Of a stretch of DNA of 64,000 nt, positions 20,020 to 28,335 are shown piece after piece. Location: positions 310,001-374,000 of the forward strand of contig CAXXGT010000012.1 of NCBI GenBank assembly GCA_963664045.2, given 5' to 3'. The notes beneath the pieces are model-generated. The model had not been told where the DNA came from, made no database searches, and saw only the letters and a list, made by a program, of their open reading frames with translations. The stretch comes from JAPPHA01 sp963664045. GTDB taxonomy: Bacteria; Pseudomonadota; Alphaproteobacteria; Rhodobacterales; Rhodobacteraceae. Every line of letters begins with the position of its first letter. Position 1 is the first letter of the stretch. The position numbers were made by a program, and so were the translations under genes.

Positions 20020-21081
20020 ATGACTGCGACGATTACGAAAAGTTACGCACTCGTCGGCGACGCCGATAACGTTCGCTCGCTCGAGGACGACCAGTTTGAG
20101 GACGAGGTCGAAGACCAGTGGTTCTCGGCGACGATTCCGAGAAAGCAAATGAAGGCCTTGATGCGGCGCACGGACAGGGAGGCCGCGATTCACTTTGGCA
20201 TCTGGGGTGTTCTGCTGATCGGGTCGGGCACCGGCGCGGTGCTGACATGGGGTACATGGTGGACGGTTCCGTTTCTTCTCCTCTACGGGGTGATGTACTC
20301 GATGTCGGATCACCAGGCCCACGAGACGAGTCACGGCACGCCATTCAGGACCAAATGGCTCAACGACGCGCTCTATTGGCTCAACGGGTTCATGACGCTT
20401 CATGAAACCTACTATTGGCGGTGGAGCCATACACGGCACCACACCGATACGCTTCATGTCGGGCGCGACCCCGAGATTGCGGTGATGGCGCCTGCCGACG
20501 TGGCCAAACTCTTTCTCGACTTCTTCTTTGTTGTTTCGGGTTGGGTGCAGATCACAAACATCGTCAAGCATGCATTTGGCCGGGTCGAAGGCGACGGCAC
20601 ACACTTTATTCCCGATGGGGAACGCTCGAAGGTGGTGTGGAACTCGCGCGCTTATGTGATGATCTTCGTGGCAACGGTCTGTGCAGCGGTGATCTGGCAA
20701 TCGTGGCTTCCGATCCTCCTGGTGGTGACCCCTCGCTTCTACGGTGGGTTTTTCCCGCAGTTCTTCAACATCACGCAGCATGCGGGGTTGAGGGAAAACT
20801 GCATGGATCACCGTCAGAACTGCCGCACGTTCCACACCAATCGGGTCTTCCGGTTCCTGTACATGAACATGAACTACCACGTTGAACACCACATGTTTCC
20901 GATGGTGCCGTTTCATCGGCTTCCCGCGATGCACGAGGCGATAAAGGATCAATGCCCACCGTCGTATCCCAGTGTCTGGGCCTGCTATGGGGAGATGATC
21001 CCGGCCATTCGAAAGCAGCTGACCGACCCCGACTATTTCGTCAAGCGTCCGCTTCCCGGGGACATGATCAGCGCAAAGTAA
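20020..21081 (+). CDS. Membrane fatty acid desaturase
   Basis: A 353-residue integral-membrane di-iron desaturase. All three histidine boxes are present: HQAHETSH, HTRHHTDT and HVEHHMFP. About four hydrophobic segments separate them. It would introduce a double bond into acyl chains, or hydroxylate a lipid, at the inner membrane using O2 and a ferredoxin-type donor. The frame is open 36 codons further upstream, but ATG 20020 (MTATITKSYALVGD) is chosen since the earlier part looks like untranslated leader. The exact regiospecificity is not predictable. Confidence 0.85.
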   Translation: MTATITKSYALVGDADNVRSLEDDQFEDEVEDQWFSATIPRKQMKALMRRTDREAAIHFGIWGVLLIGSGTGAVLTWGTWWTVPFLLLYGVMYSMSDHQAHETSHGTPFRTKWLNDALYWLNGFMTLHETYYWRWSHTRHHTDTLHVGRDPEIAVMAPADVAKLFLDFFFVVSGWVQITNIVKHAFGRVEGDGTHFIPDGERSKVVWNSRAYVMIFVATVCAAVIWQSWLPILLVVTPRFYGGFFPQFFNITQHAGLRENCMDHRQNCRTFHTNRVFRFLYMNMNYHVEHHMFPMVPFHRLPAMHEAIKDQCPPSYPSVWACYGEMIPAIRKQLTDPDYFVKRPLPGDMISAK

Positions 21082-21468
21082 TGCGGTGCCGGCCGATCCG
21101 ATGGACGAGTCAGCGGATCCCGGAGACCTGCTGAGCGGCCGAAAAGCGAGAATATGGCATCCTGTTTCAGGATCCGTAGCCAGGCGCCCGTTTCACCGGC
21201 TCGATGAAATCCTGCAGGCCGGAACGGTTGCGGGGCTCGGGTACGGAAGTTAGGTGCGCTCGACCGGACGTCGTCGTCGTGGCCCAGCTACCCTGTGAAC
21301 GATTCCCGGTGGTCAGCGCAATGACGCCGACGGTAACCGCGACTCCGCCGGGTTCAAAGCTGGCCGGACAGGTTCAACATGCCAGGGTTTCTGCATACGA
21401 GTCTCGTCCCCGAAAGCATCTGCCGCCAGGCAGTCCGGGTTCGCTTACGAGAGCCCGGGTCTTCGGAT
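21082..21468. other. Intergenic region between desaturase and map, nothing recognised
   Basis: About 390 bases between convergent genes. No homologous protein, RNA gene or strong terminator hairpin was seen; the small frames present look like GC-driven noise. Confidence 0.35.
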
Positions 21469-22332
21469 TCAGGATCGTGAATTCCTGGCGTCGGTGTCTG
21501 CCCAGGTCGGGAAAAACAGTTCCTTTGGCGAGAGGGTAAAGATCTCGAATCCATTGGCGGTGACCCCGACGCTGTGTTCGAACTGTGCGGACAGGGATCG
21601 GTCGCGTGTAACCGCGGTCCAGGCGTCGGACAGGATCTTTGTCTGCGGGCGCCCTGCATTGATCATCGGCTCGATGGTAAAGAACATTCCTTCTTCGAGA
21701 ACGTCCCCGGCACCTTTCCTGCCGAAATGGAGAACGTTGGGTGGTGCGTGGAAGACCCGTCCAAGACCGTGACCGCAGAAGTCGCGAACGACGGAACATC
21801 GGTTGGATTCGGCGTGGGACTGAATTGCCGCTCCGATGTCTCCGAAAGTGTTGCCTGGTCGAATCTGCTCGAGTCCCAGCATCAGTGAATCATGGGTGAT
21901 CTCGATCAACCTGAGCGCCTTCCTTCCAGGTTTGCCGGCGATGTACATGCGTGAACTGTCGCCATGCCAGCCATCGAGGATGCATGTAACATCGATGTTG
22001 AGAATGTCGCCATTGCGGAGTCGCCTTTCGGACGGGATTCCGTGGCAGACGACGTGATTGATCGAGATGCAGGACGACTTCGGATAGTCACGGTAGCCGA
22101 GCGTTGCAGGCACGGCTCCGCGTTCCAGCATGAAGTTCTTGCACAGCGTGTCCAGGTGATCGGTCCTTACCCCGGGTCGCACGTGCTCGCCGATCATGTC
22201 GAGTACCTCGGCCGCCAACCGCCCCGCCCTGCGCATGCCATCGAAATCATCGGGGACATGTATAGGGATGCCCGAGCGGGTGACACGCGGTCTCGGAGTT
22301 TCGCGTTGTCCCGGTTCCTTCACCTCGGTCAC
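21469..22332 (-). CDS. map: Methionine aminopeptidase, type I
   Basis: A MAP-I of about 287 residues that removes the initiator Met from nascent proteins. The five metal ligands fall in LNIDVTCILDGWHGDSSRM (two Asp), GHGLGRVFH (His), FTIEPMIN (Glu) and SAQFEHSVGV (Glu). The frame is open far upstream into sfsA; I prefer GTG 22332, which starts just after sfsA ends, though its ribosome site is weak. It follows sfsA by 28 bases on the same strand, a common alphaproteobacterial pair. Confidence 0.92.
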   Translation of the reverse strand: MTEVKEPGQRETPRPRVTRSGIPIHVPDDFDGMRRAGRLAAEVLDMIGEHVRPGVRTDHLDTLCKNFMLERGAVPATLGYRDYPKSSCISINHVVCHGIPSERRLRNGDILNIDVTCILDGWHGDSSRMYIAGKPGRKALRLIEITHDSLMLGLEQIRPGNTFGDIGAAIQSHAESNRCSVVRDFCGHGLGRVFHAPPNVLHFGRKGAGDVLEEGMFFTIEPMINAGRPQTKILSDAWTAVTRDRSLSAQFEHSVGVTANGFEIFTLSPKELFFPTWADTDARNSRS

Positions 22333-22360
22333 TCTACTTGAAGCGCTTCCAGCAATCGGA

Positions 22361-23080
22361 TCAGCCCCTGTACTGTGGTTCAGGATCAATCCACAGGCGC
22401 GGGCCGAGCGATATAGCCTGAGTCGAGATGTCTGTTCCATAGCAGAGCATGTCAACTCCTGCCGTTCGTGCCGCGTCGTACGCCCGGGCGTAGGCAGGAT
22501 CAATATCCGCCGCCAGTCGAAACCACCGGCAGTCCATTCGCTGCACAATGTAAATCATGACGGAACGATGTTCACGTGCCACCGCCGACAACTCACCGAG
22601 GTGGCGGGTTCCACGCGCAGTGACACTGTCAGGGAACTCGGCCAGGCCGGGTTCGCGGCAGAGATGCACGTTCTTGATTTCGACGTAGGCGTTGGGCAGG
22701 CCGGGTTCGCTCAGGAGAAAATCCACCCTGCTTGAAGTTCCGTATCTGACTTCGGGCCTGACGGAACCGTAGGCTGACAGTTCCGGGAGTTTCCGGTTCC
22801 TGAGCACATGAGCCATCAACCGGTTCGGCAACGAGGTATCGATGCCAACGAGTTGCCCGTCACCGAGTTCGAGGATCTTCCAACTGAAACGGAGCTTCCG
22901 CCGAGGATCGTCATTGGGCTCGAGCCAGACCCTTGAGCCCGGGTCAGCCAGCCCAAGCATCGAGCCGGGATTGGGGCAGTGCGCCGTCACGCTCGAGCCG
23001 TCTTCGAGGGTGACGTCCGCGAGAAACCGTTTATACCTGCGCTCGAGAACACCCGGTATCAGTAATCTCTGGAATTCCAT
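22361..23080 (-). CDS. sfsA: SfsA family protein (sugar fermentation stimulation homologue)
   Basis: A 239-residue SfsA. Family blocks include RRYKRFLADV, VTAHCPNPGSMLGL and RVDFLLSEPGLPNAYVEIKN, where the Asp and ExK resemble a PD-(D/E)xK nuclease-fold core, plus FPDSVTARGTRHL. SfsA was named for stimulating maltose metabolism in E. coli and binds DNA, but its molecular role is unsettled. It is divergent from the CinA-like gene and heads the sfsA-map unit. Confidence 0.92.
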   Translation of the reverse strand: MEFQRLLIPGVLERRYKRFLADVTLEDGSSVTAHCPNPGSMLGLADPGSRVWLEPNDDPRRKLRFSWKILELGDGQLVGIDTSLPNRLMAHVLRNRKLPELSAYGSVRPEVRYGTSSRVDFLLSEPGLPNAYVEIKNVHLCREPGLAEFPDSVTARGTRHLGELSAVAREHRSVMIYIVQRMDCRWFRLAADIDPAYARAYDAARTAGVDMLCYGTDISTQAISLGPRLWIDPEPQYRG

Positions 23081-23184
23081 CCGGTGATCATAGAAACCGA
23101 TTCGAAGAGTGACAACCGCGTACCCCGCGGTTGGCCCGGCCCCCGCGCCGGAGAGGCGTTATCACTGCCCTGGAGGTGGAACCG

Positions 23185-23916
23185 ATGCCCAATCCGACCG
23201 CCGCGATGCTGGTCATCGGCGATGAAATCCTGTCAGGAAGAACGCGGGACAGCAACCTGCACGTGCTGTCCAGACGATTGTCTGAAGTGGGGATCGACCT
23301 CCGCGAAGCACGCGTTGTTCCCGATACGAAGCCGGGTATTTCGGAGGCAGTCAACCAGCTGCGCAGTCGCTACGATCACGTGTTTACGAGTGGCGGGATC
23401 GGGCCAACCCATGATGATATCACGAGCGATGCGATTGCATGCGCATTCGGCGCTGCGCTCGATGTCAGGGAGGATGCTCTTCAGGCGTTGATCGCAGCGT
23501 ATCCCGGAGGAAGAAGGGATCTCAATCCCGAGAGGCGCCGCATGGCGCGCATCCCTGAGGGTGCCGAACTCATCGTGAACCCGATTTCCGGCGCCCCGGG
23601 ATATTCAATCGAAAACGTTCATGTCATGGCAGGCGTTCCCGCCGTATTCGAGGCCATGCTCGAAGGTCTTCTCGCCGGTCTTCAGGGTGGAAAACCGCTC
23701 CTCGCAAAGTCGATCCGGGTCGAACGTCCGGAAGGTGAAATCGCGAAGGACCTCGGTAAGATTGCACGTGCGTTTCCGCAGGTCTCGATCGGCTCCTATC
23801 CTTACTACGGGGATGGAATTCCCGGCAGCAACGTTGTCGTTCGCGGAACGGATCAGGCGAGCGTCCGCCAGGCGAGTGCCAGGGTCCGCATGCTTGCCGA
23901 CCCCCGGGAACTATGA
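23185..23916 (+). CDS. CinA-like molybdopterin-binding (MoCF) domain protein
   Basis: A 243-residue single-domain protein of the MoeA/MogA/CinA N-terminal fold: AAMLVIGDEILSGRTRDSNL, FTSGGIGPTHDDIT and VMAGVPAVFEAML are the hallmark loops. It lacks the CinA C-terminal amidase domain, so it is not full CinA. Alphaproteobacteria carry such stand-alone proteins next to sfsA-map. Suggested roles are pterin or nucleotide binding; the reaction is unproven. ATG 23185 is chosen for the strong GGAGGTGG site upstream. The stop overlaps the GNAT gene by 4 nt. Confidence 0.85.
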   Translation: MPNPTAAMLVIGDEILSGRTRDSNLHVLSRRLSEVGIDLREARVVPDTKPGISEAVNQLRSRYDHVFTSGGIGPTHDDITSDAIACAFGAALDVREDALQALIAAYPGGRRDLNPERRRMARIPEGAELIVNPISGAPGYSIENVHVMAGVPAVFEAMLEGLLAGLQGGKPLLAKSIRVERPEGEIAKDLGKIARAFPQVSIGSYPYYGDGIPGSNVVVRGTDQASVRQASARVRMLADPREL

Positions 23917-24650
23917 CGGAAAACGTTCCTCCGGCCGAGGCGTTGTACCGGACACTCGAATCCAGCTGGCCGGCAGCGGCCAGCTACACCTGCAAAGGCT
24001 GGATCATTCGTGACGGCCGGGGAGGAGGCAAGCGCGTGTCAGCAGCAACCGTCGCGATTCCGGATGGCCTGCGCCTGCCGGATATTGGGGCGGCCGAAGA
24101 AGAAATGGGCCGGCTGGGGCAACCGCCCCTGTTCATGGTCCGACAGGGCGAGGCCGGGCTGGACGACGCGCTTCACGACCGGGGATACGAAATCGTGGAC
24201 CCGGTGACATTCTATTCGGGGAATCCGGGCGAACTTGCGATCGGGGAACCCGACGGACCTGATGCGGTCTTCGGCGATCTACCATTGGCAATTCAGACTC
24301 GCATCTGGGCCGAAGGCGGAATCGGACCGTCGCGGCTGGCAGTGATGAAGCGCGTGCTTGGCGCCCGGGCCTGGATTCTCGGCCGAATGGACGATCGTCC
24401 GGCAGGAACCGTATTTGTTGCGATTCACGAAGGAATCGCGATGGTACACGCCCTGTATGTCCGTCCGCGATTTCGCGAGAAAGGATTGGGGCGGCAATTG
24501 ATGGCCGCTGCCGCTGGTTGGTCCTGCCGGCGGTCCGCCCGGTTCCTGACCCTTGCCGTGACGAGCGCGAACATGACTGCCGGGAAGCTGTACCGCTCCC
24601 TTGGAATGGTCCCGGGAGGCAAATATCACTACCGGATGCGGCCGGGTTGA
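23913..24650 (+). CDS. GNAT-family N-acetyltransferase
   Basis: A 245-residue protein whose C-terminal half is a GNAT domain. Motif A, the acetyl-CoA pyrophosphate loop, is visible as ALYVRPRFREKGLGRQLMAA (R-x-x-G-x-G), followed by LAVTSANMTAGKLYRSLGM of motif B. The N-terminal ~100 residues are poorly conserved and may shape acceptor binding. The ATG lies in the stop of the CinA-like gene (ATGA), so the two are coupled. The acceptor is unknown. Confidence 0.82.
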   Translation: MTENVPPAEALYRTLESSWPAAASYTCKGWIIRDGRGGGKRVSAATVAIPDGLRLPDIGAAEEEMGRLGQPPLFMVRQGEAGLDDALHDRGYEIVDPVTFYSGNPGELAIGEPDGPDAVFGDLPLAIQTRIWAEGGIGPSRLAVMKRVLGARAWILGRMDDRPAGTVFVAIHEGIAMVHALYVRPRFREKGLGRQLMAAAAGWSCRRSARFLTLAVTSANMTAGKLYRSLGMVPGGKYHYRMRPG

Positions 24651-24664
24651 ACGGGAGATAGGCA

Positions 24665-25234
24665 ATGGAAGAAGACAACGTAACCGCACTCGATCTTCCG
24701 ACGGTCGATCCATTGCCGGAGTCGACCTTGAAGTATTTCGATCTCTGCCGCGAGAAGATCGGATTCGTACCGAATGTCCTCAAGGCGTATGCGCACGACA
24801 TCGACAAGCTGAACGGCTTTACCGGCATGTACAATCAGCTGATGCTGGCAGACTCGGGATTGAGCAAGCTGGAACGGGAAATGATTGCCGTCGTCGTTTC
24901 GTCGCTCAACCGGTGCTACTATTGCCTCGTTGCGCACGGCGCGGCCGTTCGCCAACTTTCCGGGAATCCCGAACTCGGTGAGATGCTCGTCATGAACTAC
25001 AAGGTCGCGTCCTTGTCCCCGAGGGAGCGTGCAATGCTTGACTTTGCGGCGAAGGTGACCGTCGAGAGCCACATGATCGGGGAAACCGACCGGCAGGCTC
25101 TTCGGGATGCAGGGTTTTCGGACGTCGACATCTGGGATATCGCCGCCGTCGCCGGGTTTTTCAACATGTCGAACCGGATATCATCAGCAACCGACAAGCG
25201 CCCGAACCCAGAGTATCATGATTCGTTCCGCTGA
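24665..25234 (+). CDS. AhpD-like / peroxidase-related carboxymuconolactone decarboxylase-family protein
   Basis: A 189-residue all-helical AhpD-like protein. The redox motif is in SLNRCYYCLVAHG (CxxC with the trailing His), as in uncharacterised peroxidase-related enzymes. It should act as a disulfide-based antioxidant protein. It follows the GNAT gene by 14 bases with a good GGGAGAT site, so the CinA-like, GNAT and AhpD-like genes form one operon. A terminator-like hairpin lies ~165 bases downstream, before rimP. Confidence 0.85.
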   Translation: MEEDNVTALDLPTVDPLPESTLKYFDLCREKIGFVPNVLKAYAHDIDKLNGFTGMYNQLMLADSGLSKLEREMIAVVVSSLNRCYYCLVAHGAAVRQLSGNPELGEMLVMNYKVASLSPRERAMLDFAAKVTVESHMIGETDRQALRDAGFSDVDIWDIAAVAGFFNMSNRISSATDKRPNPEYHDSFR

Positions 25235-25396
25235 CTGTCGTTCGGGGGAGAAGCGGGCGGAATTCATTCCATCCACCCCGTTATGTCCACCGGGTTGAGA
25301 GCCGAATCCGGCTTGACAGCGAAAGCAGGGAGTCGATAAACGGCAACGACAGCGGTTGACCGGCGTCCAAACCCGGACTTCCAGAGAAAGAGATTC

Positions 25397-25421
25397 CAAC
25401 GGGCCGCGGCCCGTTTTTTTT
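25397..25421 (+). terminator. Rho-independent terminator / attenuator-like hairpin just before rimP
   Basis: A GC-rich stem (AACGGGC with GCCCGTT, CGCG loop) is followed by eight Ts at 25414-25421. It ends only 14 bases before the rimP ATG, so it either ends the upstream operon or acts as an attenuator in the rimP-nusA-infB leader. Transcriptional attenuators upstream of rimP have been proposed in other proteobacteria; I cannot verify family membership here. Confidence 0.75.
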
Positions 25422-25435
25422 GTTGTCTGGGTACA

Positions 25436-26026
25436 ATGGCGGATTTTGAACTGGTTGCCAGCAATGCGGCCGAACGGCGCATCGCTGGCATCGTTGCGCC
25501 AGCAGTGGAACACATGGGATTCGAACTTGTCCGCATCCGGCTCATGAGCGGAGGTGCGACAAGGCTTCAGGTCATGGCGGACCGACCGAATGGTGGTATC
25601 GACGTCAATGACTGCGCCAGGATCTCGAACGCTCTATCAACACTGCTCGACGTCGAAGACCCGGTGGCGGGAGACTATACGCTCGAGGTGTCCAGCCCGG
25701 GAATAGACCGCCCGCTCACCCGTCTCAGGGATTTCGACACCTGGGCCGGTTACGACGCCAGGATCGAGACAACGGAGTTGATCGACGGACAAAGAAGATT
25801 CAGGGGCGTTCTCCGGGGCGTTTGGGGAAACGAAATCCTCTTCGAGATACCCCAGGGAACGATCGGGCTCGACTTCAACATGGTGGCGCGTGCGAGCCTG
25901 CGCCAGGGAGATGACAGCATTCGGAAAGCGCTGAAGCCAGGTGAAACCGGCCCGCGTGCATCCCGCGGACGGTCAGGCGAACTCCAGGATGGCGGAAACG
26001 CCAATGACAGGAAGAAGGAAAAATGA
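25436..26026 (+). CDS. rimP: Ribosome maturation factor RimP
   Basis: A 196-residue RimP that helps mature the 30S subunit. The N-terminal part has VAPAVEHMGFELVRIRLM and the central block DVNDCARISNALSTLLDVED, then LEVSSPGIDRPL, the family signature. The C-terminal SH3-like barrel holds FRGVLRGVWGNEILFEIP. A basic, Gly-rich tail of ~35 residues is typical of alphaproteobacterial forms. The stop overlaps the nusA start (ATGA). The start lies directly behind the terminator-like hairpin with a poor ribosome site, which fits structured control. Confidence 0.92.
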   Translation: MADFELVASNAAERRIAGIVAPAVEHMGFELVRIRLMSGGATRLQVMADRPNGGIDVNDCARISNALSTLLDVEDPVAGDYTLEVSSPGIDRPLTRLRDFDTWAGYDARIETTELIDGQRRFRGVLRGVWGNEILFEIPQGTIGLDFNMVARASLRQGDDSIRKALKPGETGPRASRGRSGELQDGGNANDRKKEK

Positions 26027-27642
26027 ACACGACCAGTGCTAACAGGCTTGAATTGCTGCAGATCGTTGATGCGGTTGCGCGCGAAAAGCTCATCGATCCC
26101 GAAGAAGTGTTCCGGGCGATCGAGGAATCGAAGATTCGCGAAGCCAGGGCTCGATATGGCGCCGAGCTCGACATTCGCTCGGAAATCGATCGAAGAACGG
26201 GTGAATCGTCGCTGACGCGTGCCCGAACCGTTGTGGAACATGTTGAAGACCGTTTTCTCGAGATGAGCGTCAGCGATGCCGGGAATTATCTCGACGACCC
26301 GAAGCCTGGCGACATCGTGATCGAGGAGTTGCCACAGCTTCGCCCGGGGCGAATTGCTGCCCAGGCGTCCAAGCAAGTGATCCTGCAGCTTGTCCGGGAA
26401 GCGGAACGAAAACGGCAGTACGAGGAATTCAAGGACCGCAAGGGTCAGATCATCAATGGAATCGTCAAACGGGAAGAGTACGGGAACATCGTTGTCGACA
26501 TCGGCCGGGGAGAGGCCGTCGTCCGCCGCGACCAGCTGATCAACCGGGAAGTCTACCGGATCGGCGACCGGATCAGGGCGTACATTCGCGACGTGAGGGC
26601 CGAAACCCGCGGTCCGCAAATTTTCCTGTCACGAACCGCAAATGAGTTCATGGCGGAACTCTTTCGCATGGAAGTGCCTGAAATCTATGACGGAATCATC
26701 GAGATCATGGCAGTGGCCCGCGACCCGGGATCGCGTGCCAAGATCGGTGTCGTTTCGTACGACAGTTCGATCGATCCCGTTGGCGCCTGTGTCGGGATGA
26801 GGGGGTCGCGGGTTCAGGCCGTGGTGAATGAACTCCAGGGGGAAAAGATCGACATCATTCCCTGGAACGGCGACGCCGCGACGTTCCTCGTCAATGCGCT
26901 CCAGCCGGCCATCGTGACCAAGGTCGTCATGGAAGAAGGGTCGAAGCGGGTCGAGGTTGTCGTTCCGGACGATCAACTGTCGTTTGCGATCGGGCGCTGG
27001 GGCCAAAACGTGCGACTCGCGTCAAAGCTGACCGGGCTGGACATCGATATCATGACCGAGGGTCAGGAATCGGAACGGCGCCAGGCAGAGTTCGTGGAAC
27101 GTACCGGGATGTTCATGGACGCACTGAATATCGACGAGGTTGTCGCCCAGCTGCTTGTTTCGGAAGAATTCAATTCGGTCGATGAGGTCGCGTATGTTCC
27201 GGTTGAAGAACTCGTGGCGATCGAGGGATTCGACCAGGACACGGCCGAAGAGTTGCAGGCCAGGTCAGTGGAATTCCTCGAAGAGGTCAACCGGAAAGCC
27301 CTGGAGGAAGCGGTCGCGCTCGGAGTTGAGCAGGACCTGATCGAATTTGGCGGGCTGACACCGCAGATGTTGATCACGCTCGCCCGGAACGGGGTCAAGA
27401 CCCTCAGGGAATTCGCCACGTTTGCCGACTGGGAACTTGCGGGCGAAACAGCCGGGCCAGACGACAATGGCGAACGGGAAGAGGGTCTGCTGGAGGAATT
27501 CAACGTGACAATGCTCGAGGCGCGCAGGCTCGTGATGGGAGCCAGGTATCAACTCGGAATCGTCACTGGCGAGGACTACCACGCCGCCATGGCGATGGAC
27601 GATGTCCAGGATGACGAACCCGGCTTTCCCGAGCCTGGCTGA
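26023..27642 (+). CDS. nusA: Transcription termination/antitermination factor NusA
   Basis: A 539-residue NusA. In order: N-terminal RNA-polymerase-binding domain (~1-130), S1 domain (~135-200, GQIINGIVKREEYGNIVVDI), two KH domains (~230-345, GACVGMRGSRVQAVVNELQG and FAIGRWGQNVRLASKLTG), and C-terminal helix-hairpin-helix acidic repeats (~365-520). It controls pausing, termination and antitermination in the cytoplasm. The start ATG is set by GAAGGAAAA and overlaps the rimP stop. Length and domain order are normal for alphaproteobacteria. Confidence 0.96.
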   Translation: MNTTSANRLELLQIVDAVAREKLIDPEEVFRAIEESKIREARARYGAELDIRSEIDRRTGESSLTRARTVVEHVEDRFLEMSVSDAGNYLDDPKPGDIVIEELPQLRPGRIAAQASKQVILQLVREAERKRQYEEFKDRKGQIINGIVKREEYGNIVVDIGRGEAVVRRDQLINREVYRIGDRIRAYIRDVRAETRGPQIFLSRTANEFMAELFRMEVPEIYDGIIEIMAVARDPGSRAKIGVVSYDSSIDPVGACVGMRGSRVQAVVNELQGEKIDIIPWNGDAATFLVNALQPAIVTKVVMEEGSKRVEVVVPDDQLSFAIGRWGQNVRLASKLTGLDIDIMTEGQESERRQAEFVERTGMFMDALNIDEVVAQLLVSEEFNSVDEVAYVPVEELVAIEGFDQDTAEELQARSVEFLEEVNRKALEEAVALGVEQDLIEFGGLTPQMLITLARNGVKTLREFATFADWELAGETAGPDDNGEREEGLLEEFNVTMLEARRLVMGARYQLGIVTGEDYHAAMAMDDVQDDEPGFPEPG

Positions 27643-27678
27643 CGATTCGGGCCGTGGTGCAATGGAGAAACTGTCGGC

Positions 27679-28335
27679 ATGTCCCGCGGTGGAAGAAAGA
27701 AACATCGAGAGTGCCCCAGACGACGGTGTATCGTCACCGGAATCTCGGCGCCGCGATCGTCACTGATCAGATTCGTCGTTGGCCCGAACCGCACGATCAT
27801 CCCCGATGTACGTGGAAACCTGCCAGGCCGCGGAATCTGGGTTTCCCCGGACGTGGAAGCACTGGAACGGGCGGCAGGTCGAAGTCTGTTTTCGCGGGCG
27901 GCGCGGATCGCGGTCGAAGCATCGCCATCACTGGTGAATGACGTCGACGCAATTCTTTCTGCCCGTGTTGTCGAACTGATCGCCCTGGCGAGGAAAGCGG
28001 GGAAAGCCGTGTCCGGTTTCGAGAAGACCCGCGCGCTGGTCAGATCCGGAAATGCCGCGATCCTGTTTCAGGCAGCGGATGGCTCGGAGCGTGAACGGTC
28101 CAGGCTTCCGGGATCACGCGGACATGCCGCTGCGGGAACCTTGTTCAGATGTCTCTCGGGAACCGAAATGGGTTTGGCATTCGGGCGCGAACGTGTGATA
28201 CATGCCGCCATGGCGAAGGGTGGACTTTCTGACAGGATCGTTACAGATGCACGCCGCCTGAGTCGTTTTCGCGGAGCCGAACCTGCGAGCGTGCCGGACA
28301 AACAGGAAGAGACTGAATCGACGCATGACCGATAA
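27679..28335 (+). CDS. YlxR/DUF448 RNA-binding protein with L7Ae-like C-terminal domain
   Basis: A 218-residue protein: an N-terminal DUF448 (YlxR) domain with CPRRRCIVTGI and GRGIWVSPD blocks, then an L7Ae/L30e-like domain (~residues 95-190, VELIALARKAGKAVSGFEKT). This fusion is usual between nusA and infB in alphaproteobacteria. It probably binds structured RNA such as rRNA or RNase P RNA; the role is not settled. It starts 36 bases after nusA and overlaps the infB start by 11 bases. Confidence 0.88.
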   Translation: MSRGGRKKHRECPRRRCIVTGISAPRSSLIRFVVGPNRTIIPDVRGNLPGRGIWVSPDVEALERAAGRSLFSRAARIAVEASPSLVNDVDAILSARVVELIALARKAGKAVSGFEKTRALVRSGNAAILFQAADGSERERSRLPGSRGHAAAGTLFRCLSGTEMGLAFGRERVIHAAMAKGGLSDRIVTDARRLSRFRGAEPASVPDKQEETESTHDR

